Positions 14,256-20,714 of a stretch of DNA of 20,714 nucleotides are shown piece after piece (position 1 is the first letter of the stretch; every line of letters starts with the position of its first letter). The stretch lies in NCBI GenBank assembly GCA_007116995.1, contig SKHL01000076.1, positions 1-20,714 of the forward strand. The letters are read 5' to 3'. Position numbers and translations under genes: made by a program. The stretch is from Limnochordia bacterium (GTDB lineage: Bacteria; Bacillota; Limnochordia; Darwinibacteriales; DTU012). The notes beneath the pieces were generated by a model. It had not been told where the DNA came from. It ran no database searches and saw only the letters and a program-made list of their open reading frames with translations.

Positions 14256-15011
14256 ATGAAACTACTAGATACCATAGAAGGCGCCATGGAAACAGTTATT
14301 GAGGGTTTGTTTCGGCGTGGATCTCGCGGCTCAATTCAGCCAGTAGAGATTGGTCGTAATCTAATTCGAGTGATGGAATCGCAAAAACGGGTCAGCATCG
14401 CCAGGACATATGCCCCTAATTGTTATGATATCTATCTCCATCCTGATCAATGGATCGTATTTCGATCAATGAAAAACACTCTTTCAAAAGAATTAAAAGG
14501 ATTTTTGGAGGAGAAAGCCGAAAAAGAACAATTAAGCTTCATTGGAGATCTTAGTATTCGATTTGTGGAAGATACTACTCTTGACGTTGCTTCCATTCGA
14601 GTCTCAGCAGAATATCTAGAGGACAATGAAGATCCGACGAGCGTGATGCCTAATTCCCAGCCAGAGACTGGAGCATCCTCCCATACTATGATTTATTTAG
14701 GCGATAGTGAGATGGAACAGACCCCAGCGTTAGATGTTCAGGATACCAATGGCGAGGTAAGGGTGGTACCTATACATTCAGACTTCAGTATAGGCCGTAC
14801 AATCCAATGCAGTCTGACTCTCAACGATCATAATGTCAGCCGCATCCATGCATGGATTCATAAACGTGACAAAGATTGGATTATTTCTGATAACAATAGT
14901 ACTAACGGTACCTTTGTTAATGGTGATCAAATCAAGGAACACAGCCTTAAGCTAGGGGATAGGGTTCAAATTGGCACCACAATAATGATATTTGAGGATC
15001 AGAGCTTATGA
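14256..15011 (+). CDS. fhaA: FhaA-type protein (DUF3662 plus FHA domain)
   Basis: A 251-residue FhaA family protein. The N-terminal DUF3662 domain (about residues 1-120) begins MKLLDTIEGAMETVIEGLF and includes QPVEIGRNLIRVME and the APNCYDIYLHPDQW segment. An acidic, serine-rich linker (about 120-165) is followed by a C-terminal FHA domain (about 168-248) with the phosphothreonine-binding motifs SIGR, VSRIHAWI and NNSTNGTFVNG. FHA domains read phosphothreonine made by the Ser/Thr kinase encoded downstream, and in mycobacteria FhaA ties this to cell-wall synthesis. The protein is about half the length of mycobacterial FhaA because the linker is short. CAGGAGGGG at 14243-14249 precedes ATG 14256. 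Its stop overlaps (ATGA) the start of a 32-residue ORF. Confidence 0.92.
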   Translation: MKLLDTIEGAMETVIEGLFRRGSRGSIQPVEIGRNLIRVMESQKRVSIARTYAPNCYDIYLHPDQWIVFRSMKNTLSKELKGFLEEKAEKEQLSFIGDLSIRFVEDTTLDVASIRVSAEYLEDNEDPTSVMPNSQPETGASSHTMIYLGDSEMEQTPALDVQDTNGEVRVVPIHSDFSIGRTIQCSLTLNDHNVSRIHAWIHKRDKDWIISDNNSTNGTFVNGDQIKEHSLKLGDRVQIGTTIMIFEDQSL

Positions 15012-15106
15012 TCGAAGTCATTCTCCTCTTGGGACGAGTTGCCTTGGTGGTTTGGTTATACCGTTTCTGTTATCGGGTGATTCGATCGATGCTTGAAGAA
15101 CTGTAA
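15008..15106 (+). CDS. 32-residue membrane microprotein, probable FhaB N-terminal remnant
   Basis: A short frame starting with ATG overlapping the fhaA stop by four bases: MIEVILLLGRVALVVWLYR then FCYRVIRSMLEEL and TAA. It has one hydrophobic segment (about residues 3-18) followed by a basic amphipathic tail. In the PknB-type cluster the gene after fhaA is normally fhaB, whose product begins with just such a membrane segment and then has an FHA domain of about 90 residues. Here the FHA domain is absent, and the next gene starts 35 bases after the stop, so there is no room for it. Either fhaB has been deleted down to its anchor, or the anchor is kept as a small membrane protein. Translational coupling and the intact frame support expression; function is unknown. 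Confidence 0.55.
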   Translation: MIEVILLLGRVALVVWLYRFCYRVIRSMLEEL

Positions 15107-15141
15107 TATAAATTCAAGTTTGTAGTAAGGGGTGAGGGTTG

Positions 15142-15843
15142 ATGAACATTGGGGTTGCTACTAGTGTGGGGCTTGTCCGTGATCATAATGAAGATGCTTG
15201 CTTCCTTGATCAGAATCTTTTTGTCGTATGTGATGGAATGGGCGGACATCAAGCAGGTGAGGTTGCGTCTGCTCTGGCGATAGAGGTGATTAAGAACTTT
15301 CATTTTTCCCAAGGTCAACTTGAGCAACAGATAAAATCTGTTATTGAACAGGCACATCAACGGATCATGAAAGATGCCCAAAAACGTGGACTAACAGGGA
15401 TGGGAACAACCGTAACGTTAGCATTATTGACAGAAGATAGCCAAACACGATGGCTTCACATCGGTCATGTGGGTGATAGTCGAGCCTATCTCTGGAGAGA
15501 TGGCCAGCTAGTTCAACTGACTAATGATCATTCAGTTGTGGCAGAGTTGATCCGAAACGGCAGCCTAACGGAAGGCGAAGCGAATACTCATCCTCATCGC
15601 CATGTTTTAACACAGGCATTAGGTGTGGGTGAAATTAATATTGAGTCACACTGTCACAGATTAAACTCCAAAGATATGGTATTGATCTGTAGTGACGGGT
15701 TAACAAATGCCGTCGACGAAGTTACTATTACTGAAGTGATACGCAATGAGGAGCCACAGATCGCTGCTGATAAATTGGTAGAATTAGCAGACGAACAGGG
15801 AGGACTAGATAACACAACTCTCCTTATCGTTGAAATTCCGTAG
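15142..15843 (+). CDS. prpC: PP2C-type Ser/Thr protein phosphatase
   Basis: A 233-residue PPM/PP2C phosphatase that removes phosphate from Ser/Thr targets of the neighbouring kinase. The motifs appear in order: VRDHNEDAC, VVCDGMGGHQAGEVAS (metal-binding Asp, D31), MGTTVTLALL, HVGDSRAYLWRDGQL with TNDHS, LICSDGLTNAV, and GGLDNTTLLIVE. These supply the acidic residues that hold the Mn/Mg centre. It is the soluble form: no membrane segment follows, unlike mycobacterial PstP. A TTG at 15139 is adjacent to the chosen ATG 15142; AAGGGGTGA at 15127-15135 fits the ATG with six bases between. The gene is 11 bases from the SEDS gene downstream. Confidence 0.95.
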   Translation: MNIGVATSVGLVRDHNEDACFLDQNLFVVCDGMGGHQAGEVASALAIEVIKNFHFSQGQLEQQIKSVIEQAHQRIMKDAQKRGLTGMGTTVTLALLTEDSQTRWLHIGHVGDSRAYLWRDGQLVQLTNDHSVVAELIRNGSLTEGEANTHPHRHVLTQALGVGEINIESHCHRLNSKDMVLICSDGLTNAVDEVTITEVIRNEEPQIAADKLVELADEQGGLDNTTLLIVEIP

Positions 15844-15854
15844 GGGGGATTTTC

Positions 15855-17060
15855 ATGAATTCCCGTAACAACGTTTGGATCGAGTTAGGCCTATGGGGAA
15901 GTGCTAGTTTCTTCTGCCTCATGCATCATAAAGATGGTTCTAGCTGGTGGCAATTGATAAGTTTATGGGTCTTATTCTTTACTCTTTTCTTAATTACTAA
16001 GCACCGAGCTGCTCCAACTTCCGGGCTATTAATTGTTGCCACCTTTGCAGTGATTGGGTGGTTATTTATGTGTCGCATTGATGCCTCGTTAGCCTTGGCT
16101 CACTGGCAACATTGGATTGCTGCGAGCATTGCATATCTTCTAGCCTTGCACATCAATTGGTCTGATTATAACCATAAATATCTATATGGTATATTTACCT
16201 TACTGATATTACTAATCACCGTTCTTATCGGAGTAGAAATTGGAGGAGCGAAAGCCTGGTTAAATCTAGGTTCTCTACAATTCCAACCCATAGAATTTGC
16301 TCGTGTACCTTTGTTATTATTTTTAGGTGGCTATTTTTACGACAATCAGCTTCTACTACGAGCTAGCTCTCGCTGGCCACTACTGCGATATTGGGGGCCT
16401 ATGTTTTTATTAATGGCTGGGGTATTTTTGTTTCTTGGAGTTCAAAGGGATTTAGGACCCGCTCTGTTATTCTTTGCTATATTCATTACTATGTCACTCT
16501 ATACGGCTTTTAGTTGGCACTCTGCGGCTATCTACCTGAGTATAGGCATCCTTGGAGTCATGGTAGGTTGGTTTCAATTTACTCATTTCCAGCAAAGAGT
16601 CTGGGTCTGGCTAAATCCATGGATGTATGAACATAGCCTAGGGTACCAAATTTTACAGGGGCTTTTCGCGCTTAATGCTGGTGGTGTTTTTGGCACAGGT
16701 CTAGGTTACGGGAGAGGCTTACTCATCCCCGAAGTTCATACAGACTATATCTTTGCACTTATTGGTGAAGAATTCGGATTAGTTGGAGCTACTCTTGTGT
16801 TACTTCTCTACCTTACACTACTGTTCTGGATTGTTAAGATTTCTGCCTACACATCGGATAAAGGTCATCTTCTAGCCATAGGAGTAATGCTTTTATGGGG
16901 CTTTCAAGTCTTCCTAGTGGTCGCAGGGATTCTAAAGCTAATTCCCTTATCTGGTATGACCCTGCCATTTATTAGCTATGGCGGGAGTTCCCTAATGGCG
17001 AATATGTGGTTATTAGGAATTATTACTAGTTTAGGAGTCAAAAGAAATGTCTGTGTATAG
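15855..17060 (+). CDS. rodA: SEDS peptidoglycan glycosyltransferase, RodA/FtsW family
   Basis: A 401-residue polytopic membrane protein with about ten hydrophobic segments, of the SEDS family that polymerises lipid II into glycan strands. Signatures are GGAKAWLNLGSLQFQPIEFAR (roughly residues 129-149 by eye), the long loop ending in PEVHTDYIFALIGEEFG with the conserved Asp required for activity, and the C-terminal SYGGSSLMANMWLLGI. GGGGGGAT at 15843-15849 serves ATG 15855. The 3' end overlaps the next gene, a class B PBP, by 14 bases, which is the usual genetic pairing of a SEDS polymerase with its transpeptidase. Whether it works in elongation, division or spore cortex synthesis cannot be told; linkage to the PASTA kinase resembles the rodA-pbpA pair of actinobacteria, so elongation or polar growth is a reasonable guess. 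Confidence 0.93.
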   Translation: MNSRNNVWIELGLWGSASFFCLMHHKDGSSWWQLISLWVLFFTLFLITKHRAAPTSGLLIVATFAVIGWLFMCRIDASLALAHWQHWIAASIAYLLALHINWSDYNHKYLYGIFTLLILLITVLIGVEIGGAKAWLNLGSLQFQPIEFARVPLLLFLGGYFYDNQLLLRASSRWPLLRYWGPMFLLMAGVFLFLGVQRDLGPALLFFAIFITMSLYTAFSWHSAAIYLSIGILGVMVGWFQFTHFQQRVWVWLNPWMYEHSLGYQILQGLFALNAGGVFGTGLGYGRGLLIPEVHTDYIFALIGEEFGLVGATLVLLLYLTLLFWIVKISAYTSDKGHLLAIGVMLLWGFQVFLVVAGILKLIPLSGMTLPFISYGGSSLMANMWLLGIITSLGVKRNVCV

Positions 17061-18387
17061 GGGCACCATCCTACTTAGACTGTTTATTATTCTATTTTGT
17101 TGTCTGTGGGGAGGGTTGCTTTTCTGGCAGATTATTCGTTCGGACCTAGCGAATCATTCAGCTAATCCCCGGGCATACGCAGTATACACTGCCAAGCGTG
17201 GATCCATTCTTGAGCGTAATGGAGAAATTCTTGCTTATAGTGAAGCCACAGAACGAGGATATGAACGCCGCTATCTAGAACCTATTAGTACATCACATTT
17301 AATTGGATACTTACACCCTCGTTATGGTATGACTGGGCTTGAGAAACGCTATAATTCCTACTTAGTCCAACAACGAGACATCATTTTAACGATTGATCGG
17401 ACAATTCAACAGGTGGCCGAGGATCGACTAGACTCTCCAGGTGCAATAGTAGTACTTCAGCCGAGAACAGGTCAGATACTAGCTATGGTTTCCAAACCAT
17501 ACTTGAATAGTAATCTATTATCAGAGCTCTGGTTGGACTACACCAGTGACGTAGCAAGCCCCTTTTTTAATAGAGGAACTAGTGGGTTATACCCGCCAGG
17601 GTCAACTTTAAAACCATTTCTACTGGCTGGTGCTTATGAAGAGGGGACAACTACCCCAAGCGCTGTTATCCACGATCGTGGTCAAATTACATTTGATAAT
17701 CAAGTAATTCGTAATTTTGGTGGCATCGCACATGGATCTATTACTGTTAAGCAAGCATTAGCTTTATCATCGAATCAAGTATTCGCCCAATTAGCTGTGA
17801 GTTTAGGATCAACAATGCTTAGGTATTATCATATGTTTTCCATGGATTCCAGTTGGGATTTGGGAGTTGTAAACAAGTCGGCAAGGATGCCTAGTGAACA
17901 CCAATCTTCATTTGGTTGGGCTCAGCTCGGAATAGGTCAGGGGGGTATGTTGGTAACGCCTCTACAAATGGCTGTTGCTGTTAGTACAATTGCTAATCGT
18001 GGTGTGCGAATGGAACCGTATTTAGTGCGTGAGATTACAGGACCCTGGTTGATGAGGCGATATCAACGTCCATTAGTCCACTCTACAGTGATTTCGAGCC
18101 ATACTGCAGCCCACGTTAGAGATGCTATGGTATTGGCCGTAAGCCAAGGAACGGCTCAAGCAGCTAGAATTCCTGGTCTGGAAGTGGCGGGAAAGACTGG
18201 AACAGCCCAGAACCAGCAAGGAGTAGACCACTCCTGGTTTATTGGCTTCGCTCCAGCAGATGATCCTAAGGTTGCTATAGTTGTCCTGGTAGAGCATGGG
18301 GGGACTGGAGGGCTTCGGGCAGCGCCTATCGGCAACACAGTCATAAAAACGGCCCTGGAAAGCATGGAAGAAAGGTTGATACCATGA
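17047..18387 (+). CDS. pbpA: Class B penicillin-binding protein (transpeptidase)
   Basis: A 446-residue membrane-anchored transpeptidase that cross-links peptidoglycan. One N-terminal membrane segment (about residues 8-30) leads to a short pedestal domain with RGSILERNGEILAYS and YGMTGLEKRYNSYL. The transpeptidase domain carries SxxK at S186-T-L-K189, SxN at S241-S-N243 and KTG at 383-385. The compact size resembles mycobacterial PbpA rather than longer PBP2 or PBP3 forms with large dimerisation domains. No PASTA repeats are present in this protein. It starts inside the SEDS gene (14-base overlap) and ends overlapping the kinase gene (ATGA), so the three are translationally coupled. The gene order SEDS-PBP-kinase matches the actinobacterial rodA-pbpA-pkn cluster. 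SSNQ in place of the common S-x-N-T is a minor variation. Confidence 0.94.
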   Translation: MSVYRGTILLRLFIILFCCLWGGLLFWQIIRSDLANHSANPRAYAVYTAKRGSILERNGEILAYSEATERGYERRYLEPISTSHLIGYLHPRYGMTGLEKRYNSYLVQQRDIILTIDRTIQQVAEDRLDSPGAIVVLQPRTGQILAMVSKPYLNSNLLSELWLDYTSDVASPFFNRGTSGLYPPGSTLKPFLLAGAYEEGTTTPSAVIHDRGQITFDNQVIRNFGGIAHGSITVKQALALSSNQVFAQLAVSLGSTMLRYYHMFSMDSSWDLGVVNKSARMPSEHQSSFGWAQLGIGQGGMLVTPLQMAVAVSTIANRGVRMEPYLVREITGPWLMRRYQRPLVHSTVISSHTAAHVRDAMVLAVSQGTAQAARIPGLEVAGKTGTAQNQQGVDHSWFIGFAPADDPKVAIVVLVEHGGTGGLRAAPIGNTVIKTALESMEERLIP

Positions 18388-20321
18388 TTGGGGAAATTCT
18401 CTTAGATAGATATGAAATTTTAGCAAAAATAGGTGATGGTGGCATGGCTTTGGTTTACAGAGCGAAAGATACTCTTCTAAATCGCCATGTTGCTGTAAAA
18501 GTTTTACGCGAGCAGTTTGCTACTGATAGCCAATTTATCGAGCGGTTCCGTCAAGAAGCCCAAGCTGCAGCTAGTTTGTCTCATCCAAATGTTGTAAATA
18601 TCTATGATGTGGGTCACACCGGGACTACGCATTTTATTGTAATGGAGTATGTAGAAGGAAAAAACCTAAGTGAGATTATTAAAGATACAGGCATATTAGA
18701 TGAAGAGTGTGCCATTAGTATTGGAACTCAAATTAGTTCAGCCTTAAATCACGCCCATCAGCATCGTATTATTCATCGAGATATTAAGCCCCATAATATT
18801 CTTATCACTCATGATCATCGGGTAAAAGTAACAGATTTTGGGATAGCGGCCATCTCCTCAGTGAATATTACGCAAACTGGCATGGTGCTAGGATCGGTAC
18901 ATTACTTTTCTCCTGAACAAGCCCGGGGAACGAGAGTAGACAATCAGTCTGATTTATACTCCTTAGGTATCGTCTTATATGAGATGTTAACAGGTAAAGT
19001 ACCTTTTCGAGGTGATACGCCCATCTCTATAGCATTGAAGCAGATTCAAGATCAACCTATACCCCCTCGACAAATAAATCCAGATGTCAGTGTAGGGTTA
19101 GAACGGATTGTGCTAACATTGCTAGCCAAACAGCCAACTGAACGCTATCAATCTGCAGAGCATGTTGTTAATGCTATGCAGAAATTGCCAACAGACAATA
19201 CTATGCAGCTTAGCCACGAACAAACCCAACAAATACCAGTATTCAGTGGTGAAAAAGATGAGGTGAAGAACTCGGTGACGCCGAAAAGTCGAACAGGAAA
19301 GAAGAAACAACAGCAGCAGAAACATAGGATTTATACGATTCTGATAATATTTACTTTATTGTTTGGACTTGTATGGGCTATTCAACGCATCGTACCAAGT
19401 ATATTATTTCCACAGGAGGTTACTGTACCGAATATCGTCGGACTTGACCGCCAGGAAGCTGAAGGCGCATTACGCTCAAGAGGCTTAAACCTGGGAATTG
19501 ATATTGAAGTATTTGATAATAAGGTTCCAGCAGGTCATATTATAAGCCAAGAACCAGCACCAAATCGTGCTGTAAAGCAAAACAGAACAATTTTAGTTCG
19601 ACTAAGCAAGGGTCCAGAGTTTGTGGAAATGCCTACTGTAGAAGGTCTGTCATTGCGTGAAGCCCGATTGAACTTAACACAGGCAGGATTTATCCTCGGT
19701 GATGAAACCGAGTTATTCGACCCAGACATAATGATTAATACAGTGGTCAGTCAGCAACCGATTCCAGGGGAACGGGTCAAACGAGGTACTCCCGTTGATC
19801 TAGTAGTGAGTAAAGGACACGAAACACAGATCCTGATACCCCTACCTGACTTTCGAGGGCAAAACCTGGAAAGTGTTAGAGATCGGCTCGTCAGTTTAGG
19901 ACTTAGTCTAGGCAATGCCTGGCCTGAGTTTAGTACCACCGTACCACAAAACCAGATTATTGAACAAAACCCACCTCCAGGAAGTGATGTTGAGTTAGGA
20001 TGGGCGATTGACTTTGTCTATTCACAAGGTCTACCAAGAGGAACAGAACCCCCAATACAGCAGGATGAGCATGATGTGCAACGATGGACCACAGAAAGTG
20101 TATGGCGAAGCGCAGAAGTGAGAATTAACATTCCCGAAGGCCCTGTTCAAGAAGTTGTTATTCTCGTTGTTGACGACTTTGGAGCGAGAGAAATATATCG
20201 TCAAACACACAGTGGTGGTACATCCATTAATCGAACTGTTCAAGGACGTGGAGACGGAGCGCGAATTCAAGTGTATATAGGTGGCCGAATGTTTCTAGAC
20301 AAGCAATTTCAGGATCTGTAG
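18384..20321 (+). CDS. prkC: PASTA-domain Ser/Thr protein kinase
   Basis: A 645-residue transmembrane kinase. The cytoplasmic kinase domain (about residues 10-265) shows the glycine loop IGDGGMALVY, lysine K39 in VAVKVL, HRDIKPHN (131-138), DFG (151-153) and GSVHYFSPEQARG. A basic juxtamembrane stretch (KSRTGKKKQQQQKHR) precedes one membrane helix (about 316-334). Outside are three PASTA repeats (about 345-410, 413-478 and 482-548), which in PrkC/PknB bind muropeptides or lipid II. A further C-terminal domain of about 70 residues (575-645) is rich in beta-prone sequence and is not PASTA. In Bacillus PrkC triggers spore germination in response to muropeptides. The threonines around 157-166 are candidate activation-loop phosphosites. 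It is coupled to the PBP upstream; rsgA follows after two bases. Confidence 0.96.
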   Translation: MIGEILLDRYEILAKIGDGGMALVYRAKDTLLNRHVAVKVLREQFATDSQFIERFRQEAQAAASLSHPNVVNIYDVGHTGTTHFIVMEYVEGKNLSEIIKDTGILDEECAISIGTQISSALNHAHQHRIIHRDIKPHNILITHDHRVKVTDFGIAAISSVNITQTGMVLGSVHYFSPEQARGTRVDNQSDLYSLGIVLYEMLTGKVPFRGDTPISIALKQIQDQPIPPRQINPDVSVGLERIVLTLLAKQPTERYQSAEHVVNAMQKLPTDNTMQLSHEQTQQIPVFSGEKDEVKNSVTPKSRTGKKKQQQQKHRIYTILIIFTLLFGLVWAIQRIVPSILFPQEVTVPNIVGLDRQEAEGALRSRGLNLGIDIEVFDNKVPAGHIISQEPAPNRAVKQNRTILVRLSKGPEFVEMPTVEGLSLREARLNLTQAGFILGDETELFDPDIMINTVVSQQPIPGERVKRGTPVDLVVSKGHETQILIPLPDFRGQNLESVRDRLVSLGLSLGNAWPEFSTTVPQNQIIEQNPPPGSDVELGWAIDFVYSQGLPRGTEPPIQQDEHDVQRWTTESVWRSAEVRINIPEGPVQEVVILVVDDFGAREIYRQTHSGGTSINRTVQGRGDGARIQVYIGGRMFLDKQFQDL

Positions 20322-20323
20322 CT

Positions 20324-20714
20324 ATGGAACAAGGAATAGTCATCCGAGCAGTTGGAGGGTTTTATGATGTCCAAACACAGAACCAGCAAGTGATTCGTTG
20401 TAAATGTCGTGGTAAGCTACGGTTAGAGAATACGCATATATTCGTTGGCGATAGAGCAATGATAAGCTCTACAAATACACATGAAGGTTTAATCGAGGAG
20501 ATTCTTCCTCGCCTTAACCATTTGATCCGTCCACCCATTGCTAATATTGATCAAGTATTGGTAGTAATGGCTTTATCTCAGCCTACTCCCAATATCTTAC
20601 TACTAGATCGCCTACTTGTGATAGCTGAATATAATCATCTAGATGTGGCCATCTGTTTTAACAAAATAGACCTCGTAAACGGTACTCATTTATTACCAAT
20701 CGTGTATAGCGCTA
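20324..20714 (+). CDS. rsgA: Ribosome small-subunit-dependent GTPase A, N-terminal part (partial)
   Basis: The first 130 codons of RsgA, open to the end of the window. RsgA is a circularly permuted GTPase that helps late maturation of the 30S subunit. The N-terminal OB-fold (about residues 1-65) reads MEQGIVIRAVGGFYDV at the start and ends FVGDRAMISS. It is followed by HLIRPPIANIDQVLVVMALSQP, the family hallmark, and by NKID, the G4 motif, which comes first in this permuted fold. G1-G3 and the zinc domain lie beyond the window. The ATG is two bases after the kinase stop; AGGA at 20311-20314 inside the kinase gene is only a modest ribosome binding site, so translation probably depends on coupling. 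prkC-rsgA linkage is standard in Firmicutes. Confidence 0.93.
   Translation, partial: MEQGIVIRAVGGFYDVQTQNQQVIRCKCRGKLRLENTHIFVGDRAMISSTNTHEGLIEEILPRLNHLIRPPIANIDQVLVVMALSQPTPNILLLDRLLVIAEYNHLDVAICFNKIDLVNGTHLLPIVYSA

Noticed and set aside
14760..14772. GGGTGGTACC, resembling the T-box antiterminator core
   Set aside because: It lies inside the fhaA coding sequence, with no leader architecture around it and no tRNA synthetase or amino-acid gene downstream.
18073..18426. 117-residue minus-strand open frame over the pbpA/prkC junction
   Set aside because: It is antisense to two well-recognised coupled genes and has no recognisable domain.

Overview
The window reads as a chromosomal segment of an endospore-forming, Clostridia-type Firmicute, roughly of the Peptococcaceae/Heliobacteriaceae kind. 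The evidence is a Spo0A gene, the order yicC-remA-gmk-rpoZ-priA-def-fmt, strong AGGAGG ribosome binding sites before most genes, and AT-leaning composition (judged by eye, not counted). I cannot name the genus or species.

Region 1 (1-10276) is a long run of plus-strand housekeeping genes: the 3' end of a calcium-type P-type ATPase, yicC, an actinobacterial-type integration host factor (mIHF), remA, gmk, rpoZ, priA, def, fmt, a membrane DUF116 protein, a YugP-type zinc metallopeptidase and rsmB. They serve RNA turnover, nucleoid and biofilm regulation, GTP supply, transcription, replication restart, formyl-Met handling and rRNA methylation. Strong hairpins without T-tracts sit in the yicC-mIHF, remA-gmk and rpoZ-priA junctions. 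coaBC, often found between rpoZ and priA, is absent from that place.

Region 2 (10277-13204) looks like an insertion into the commonly linked rsmB-rlmN pair. It holds spo0A with a good sigma-H promoter and an overlapping 0A box, a 378-base gap without a gene, a minus-strand Gfo/Idh/MocA dehydrogenase, a tRNA-Pro(CGG) with its own promoter and terminator, and a minus-strand 98-residue protein resembling only the N-terminal SAM-like domain of tyrosine recombinases, ending seven bases from the tRNA.

Region 3 (13205-20714) is rlmN followed by a tightly packed PknB-type signalling and cell-wall operon: fhaA, a 32-residue ORF resembling the membrane anchor of FhaB without its FHA domain, a PP2C phosphatase, a RodA/FtsW-type SEDS glycosyltransferase, a short class B PBP, a PASTA Ser/Thr kinase and the start of rsgA. 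The kinase senses peptidoglycan, the phosphatase reverses its action, FhaA reads phosphothreonine, and the SEDS/PBP pair makes cell wall. This order matches the actinobacterial fhaA-fhaB-pstP-rodA-pbpA-pknA-pknB cluster without pknA. Together with mIHF next to gmk/rpoZ, it gives the window two gene neighbourhoods shared with Actinobacteria.

I found no CRISPR array, insertion sequence, rRNA or complete prophage. The most interesting items are the divergent Spo0A with its promoter, the FhaB remnant or microprotein, the integrase-domain stub beside the tRNA, the mIHF gene, and the long intergenic hairpins.
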